Shown one piece after another: positions 43,336-45,973 of a stretch of 45,973 nucleotides of DNA (position 1 is the first letter of the stretch; each line of letters starts with the position of its first letter). Where the stretch lies: contig CAJWWP010000009.1 of the NCBI GenBank assembly GCA_913048525.1, forward strand, positions 1 through 45,973. The letters run 5' to 3'. The DNA is from GCA-002712965 sp913048525. GTDB taxonomy: Bacteria > Chloroflexota > Dehalococcoidia > Lucifugimonadales > UBA826. Below the pieces are notes generated by a model. The model was not told the origin of the DNA. It made no database searches and was given only the letters and a program-made list of their open reading frames with translations. The translations under genes and the position numbers were made by a program.

Positions 43336-44385
43336 TCAGGGCGATAATTTCGGTTTTACTTGAGTACAGAATAATCGCAACGATTCCTCCACAATAGCTT
43401 CGGGGATGTCCTCTCCTGCGTTGAATTCTGCCGCTATACTGTCTAAACCGAGTTCCTCAATCATTCTACCCAGTTGGGCTGCAACTGTTTCCGGATCTCC
43501 TACTGCAACTTTTTCACCCTGGATATTTTCCCAGCGAATTTCTGAAAGGCGACTACTTCTCTCAGACCTTTCTACACCTGAATCCGCGGTTTCTTTTCCC
43601 ACTGATGATCCAAGTTGTGACCCCAAACGATGGAACTGCTTCATAAAACTCATCTCAGAATTCTCTAAGGCTTTTTCGGTGGTTTTTGATACATGAACAG
43701 GGACCCGCAATGACACACTTCCACTGGTGTGTCCATTTTTGTCTAGCGCTTCACGATAGGTTTTTACTTGCTGAGATACATCAGCAAGAGATAATCCTCT
43801 AACTCCAACGAAAATAGGCATCCCCATTTCGCCTAGTAGGGGGAAAGTTTCGGAAGTTGTGGCAGCCACTCTCATGGGAGGATGTGGCTTTTGAAATGGT
43901 TTGGGTGTAAGGCATACATCTTCATATTGGTGAAATTTACCGGAATATGAAAACTTTTCTTGGGTGAAAGCCTCTCTGATTATATTTAGGGATTCGAAGA
44001 ATCTCTCCCTGCTCTCTCCATATGAAATGTTATATCCTTCGTATGCTCCAGGTAACCCACTCCGGCCAATGCCGAATTGGAATCTTCCTTTGCTTAGATG
44101 ATCCAGCGTAGCAACTTCCTCTGCTATTCGGAGGGGATTACCGAGTGGGAGTACCTGTACGGCTGTACCAATACTAATTCGTTCTGTTTTACCGGATACA
44201 GCAGCAGCCACTATTAGTGGAGCAGATAAAACAGACCTTGAAGGATTGAAGTGGCTTTCGGCTAGCCATACAGTATCTAGTCCAAGTTTTTCTGCTAAAT
44301 CTATGTGATTGAATGCTTCTTGAAAATCGGCGTTTTGACTGCGGCCTTCTCTTGCATGGAATTCCATAAATGAACCGAATTCCAT
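43336..44385 (-). CDS. LLM-class (luciferase-like) flavin-dependent oxidoreductase
   Basis: A 349-residue bacterial luciferase-like TIM barrel. Features: LGLDTVWLAESHFNPSRSVL near residue 35, RISIGTAVQVLPLGNPLRIAEEVATLDHLSKGRFQFGIGRSG with the cis-peptide/FMN contacts, PFQKPHPPMRVAATT and the C-terminal VAVGDPETVAAQLGRM. Such enzymes use reduced flavin (FMNH2 or F420H2) to oxygenate or reduce small organics, and are expanded in SAR202 genomes as I recall. The ATG follows AAGGGGGAATT. The 249-nt upstream gap to the GrdB-like gene shows nothing assignable besides AT-rich promoter-like sequence. The substrate is unknown. Confidence 0.92.
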   Translation of the reverse strand: MEFGSFMEFHAREGRSQNADFQEAFNHIDLAEKLGLDTVWLAESHFNPSRSVLSAPLIVAAAVSGKTERISIGTAVQVLPLGNPLRIAEEVATLDHLSKGRFQFGIGRSGLPGAYEGYNISYGESRERFFESLNIIREAFTQEKFSYSGKFHQYEDVCLTPKPFQKPHPPMRVAATTSETFPLLGEMGMPIFVGVRGLSLADVSQQVKTYREALDKNGHTSGSVSLRVPVHVSKTTEKALENSEMSFMKQFHRLGSQLGSSVGKETADSGVERSERSSRLSEIRWENIQGEKVAVGDPETVAAQLGRMIEELGLDSIAAEFNAGEDIPEAIVEESLRLFCTQVKPKLSP

Positions 44386-44634
44386 AATTCCCCCTTTTGT
44401 TTGTTACTTTGTGATCTAGTGCAAGAGAGTATGTTGCGTACTCATGGACGTCAAGATGGCAAGGCAAACTTGATCAAAGTCAGACGTTGAATTAATAAGG
44501 TAATAAGCATTACTTTATAAAGTTGGGACGGTGCACCTAATTCAGCGGCTCCCTATTTTAGTGCTAAAATTTTTCCTTGCGATTACTGTATTAGACTAAA
44601 TATTAAATAGAAATATGAGCAGGAGTATTAGGGG

Positions 44635-45828
44635 ATGCCAAGACTAGAAGCATTGGGCGAGACACAGAGAAAGATGTTACTGAATTGGCCTTGCCCAGAT
44701 AACGACGACACCCCGTGGACTACCATGGGGAAGCCTCTTTCAGAATCTAAGGTGGCCATGGTGACTACTTCCGGTATTCACCTGAGAGGAGATGCTCCAT
44801 TCAGGAGTTTGAAGGGAGGAGATGCGTCGTATCGGGTTATTCCACGAGATTCTGATCCAGCCGATATTATTCAAAGCCATACTAGTATTGGATTCGATAG
44901 AACCACCTCGTACAGAGACATCAACATAACTTTTCCTGTGGATCGACTTGAGGAATTAGTACAGAGTGGCTACATAGGAAAACTATCCGATAATTATTAT
45001 TCTTACATGGGCGCTATTAACGACGTGGAGGGGTTGATTCAAAATTCGGGCCCAGAGGTGGCGACTAAATTATTATCTGAGGGGGTTGATGTAGTTCTAC
45101 TTGTGCCTACTTGACCGGCTTGTTCAAACGCCGTGAGCGTGCTTGCCAGGGTTTATGAAGAGCGAGGCCTTGTAACAACTGGGCTCGTTTTAATTGAGGA
45201 GCATGCACAGAGGGTTAAACCTCCTCGCATGCTGTCAGTTCCCTTTAACTTTGGGAATACTTTAGGAAGGCCAAATGATCCTGAATATCAGCACGAAATT
45301 TTAAGGGCAACCTTCGATTTATTAGATAGAGAAGAGGGACCGGTGCTGGACCGTTTTTCCCCCGATATTGCGCCTGAATTGTTTTCCCAAGGGTCTGGGG
45401 TAGCCAGGCAGGACTCGTCTGTAGTTTCTGATCCTAGTCAAGAGATTGACCTAAGGAGACCTTTTTATGAGCGATGGGTTCAACAAAACAATGGGAGAAC
45501 GGCAGTTGGTCTGAGTACCATTTCTCAGACAGATTTCAAATGGGTGATCAAGTTCCTCGAAAATTTTATAGGAAATAATGAGTTAGATACTTCTATCCGT
45601 CCAGAACAATTTAGTGTCGCCCACTTTATTAGGTATTGCGTAGATGACCTTAAGGCGTATTACTTTGAGTCGAAAATGTATGAGGATCCAGATTTATCTA
45701 TCACTCAATTGCATGATTGGCTCTGGGCTGAAACAGCAGTGGGTTCTCTGATTATGAGATTAGCTGAGAGAATGAGATCCGATAACAATAATGAGGTAAA
45801 AGCGGTAGCCTTCGGTATAGCTAGATAG
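44635..45828 (+). CDS. GrdB/PrdB-family reductase subunit, probable selenoprotein (UGA at codon 160)
   Basis: Reading through the in-frame TGA at 45112-45114 joins two open frames into one 397-residue protein of the glycine/sarcosine/betaine/D-proline reductase selenoprotein B family. The active-site segment is VLLVPT-U160-PAC163-SNAV, a U-x-x-C motif after a VDVVLLV beta strand, where relatives I recall read TUPVC. The N-terminal part contains GIHLRGDAPF and IGFDRTTSYRDINITFPVDRL; after the motif come VLIEEHAQ and the family-typical LGRPNDPEYQHEIL (residues 210-223). About 120 further residues form a C-terminal helical extension (RYCVDDLKAYYFE, HDWLWAETAVGSL). AGGAG and AGGGG precede the ATG. 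No grdA, grdC/D/E genes are nearby, so it is probably not a classical glycine reductase. Confidence 0.85.
45112..45145 (+). promoter_or_regulatory. SECIS-like hairpin behind the GrdB-like UGA codon
   Basis: ACGC (45128-45131) pairs with GCGT (45137-45140) around the loop CGTGA. CAA (45125-45127) pairs with TTG (45143-45145), extending the stem below a 2-nt bulge. The loop starts 18 nt after the UGA, inside the 16-37 nt bacterial window, and G is its second base, as expected. The upper stem is only 4 bp, so this is a weaker element than the one in the DsbA-like gene. Confidence 0.5.
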
Positions 45829-45973
45829 TGTGCGAACTTAAAGACAGCCGGTTACCCAAATGTTCTCTAATAATTCTTTACTAAACGTATGGTTTTTCCA
45901 TTCAGTGGGTTGTGTTCGTTATTAAGTTTTTAACTATTGAAGGGCTTCAGATCTAAACTTGTAACCACCTTTG
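45829..45973. other. Right-edge tail without a recognised gene
   Basis: The 145 nt after the GrdB-like stop contain no open frame of note and no clear T-tailed hairpin. Whether another gene of the same operon begins beyond the window cannot be seen. Confidence 0.4.

Noticed and set aside
44189..44467. A 92-codon minus-strand frame overlapping the start of the LLM gene
   Set aside because: It is an out-of-frame shadow of the LLM gene, with unlikely residue composition.
45112..45132. Reading the GrdB-like locus as a pseudogene or as two separate genes
   Set aside because: The frame is unchanged across the stop, codons on both sides match one family, the stop is TGA at the redox position, and the second half has no proper ribosome-binding site at its GTG.

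Overview
The window reads as a gene-dense bacterial chromosome of fairly low G+C (roughly 40-45% by eye). My best guess is a marine SAR202-type Chloroflexota (Dehalococcoidia-like). The basis is the gene mix: PdxST, an R3H/SpoIIIAA-like ATPase next to tmk, tandem glutamine synthetases with GOGAT, an LLM flavin oxidoreductase, a TPP-dependent lyase and selenoproteins. This is inference from memory; no marker phylogeny was run. No rRNA, tRNA, CRISPR array, insertion sequence or prophage was recognised.

Layout: 1-1.8 kb holds a membrane-protein fragment, a small zinc-ribbon protein and an amidohydrolase. 1.8-12 kb holds a 2-hydroxyacid dehydrogenase and a nitrogen-assimilation block (gltB, gltD and two type I glutamine synthetases), all on the minus strand. 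12.3-15.6 kb (plus) holds a DsbA-like protein read here as a selenoprotein, RNase III and a TPP enzyme. 15.6-24 kb holds glyA divergent from thrC-folE-acetyltransferase, then a glycosyltransferase, a GNAT, a PIG-L deacetylase and a PHP phosphatase. 24-30.7 kb (minus) holds tmk, the R3H ATPase, pdxT, pdxS, gap, eno and a LOG-like gene. 30.8-36.4 kb holds an SDR, mdh and a biotin-dependent carboxyltransferase operon. 36.5-41.7 kb holds folP-folK, a Trm112-like peptide, a CopD-like membrane protein, a TlpA-like thioredoxin, sbcD and glyS. 41.9 kb to the end holds a kinase-like protein, a nitroreductase, an LLM oxidoreductase and a GrdB-family protein read here as a second selenoprotein.

The main finding is two genes interrupted by in-frame TGA codons that are best read as selenocysteine. 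One is a GrdB/PrdB-type reductase subunit (44635-45828, U160-x-x-C163). The other is a DsbA/FrnE-like oxidoreductase (12286-12915, U14 at the single catalytic Cys position). Each TGA is followed by a small hairpin with the spacing and loop guanosine expected of a bacterial SECIS element. An ordinary gene caller would split the first and truncate the second.

Other points of interest: an operon shaped like methylmalonyl-CoA:pyruvate transcarboxylase (12S-like, small peptide, 5S fused to a biotinyl domain) followed by malate dehydrogenase; MshA-, MshB- and MshD-like genes close together; a GAPDH whose cofactor-selective residues point towards NADP(H); and a glutamine synthetase whose adenylylation tyrosine is replaced by phenylalanine. 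Together the genes describe central carbon flow, ammonium assimilation, one-carbon/folate and B6 synthesis, and thiol/selenol redox chemistry.
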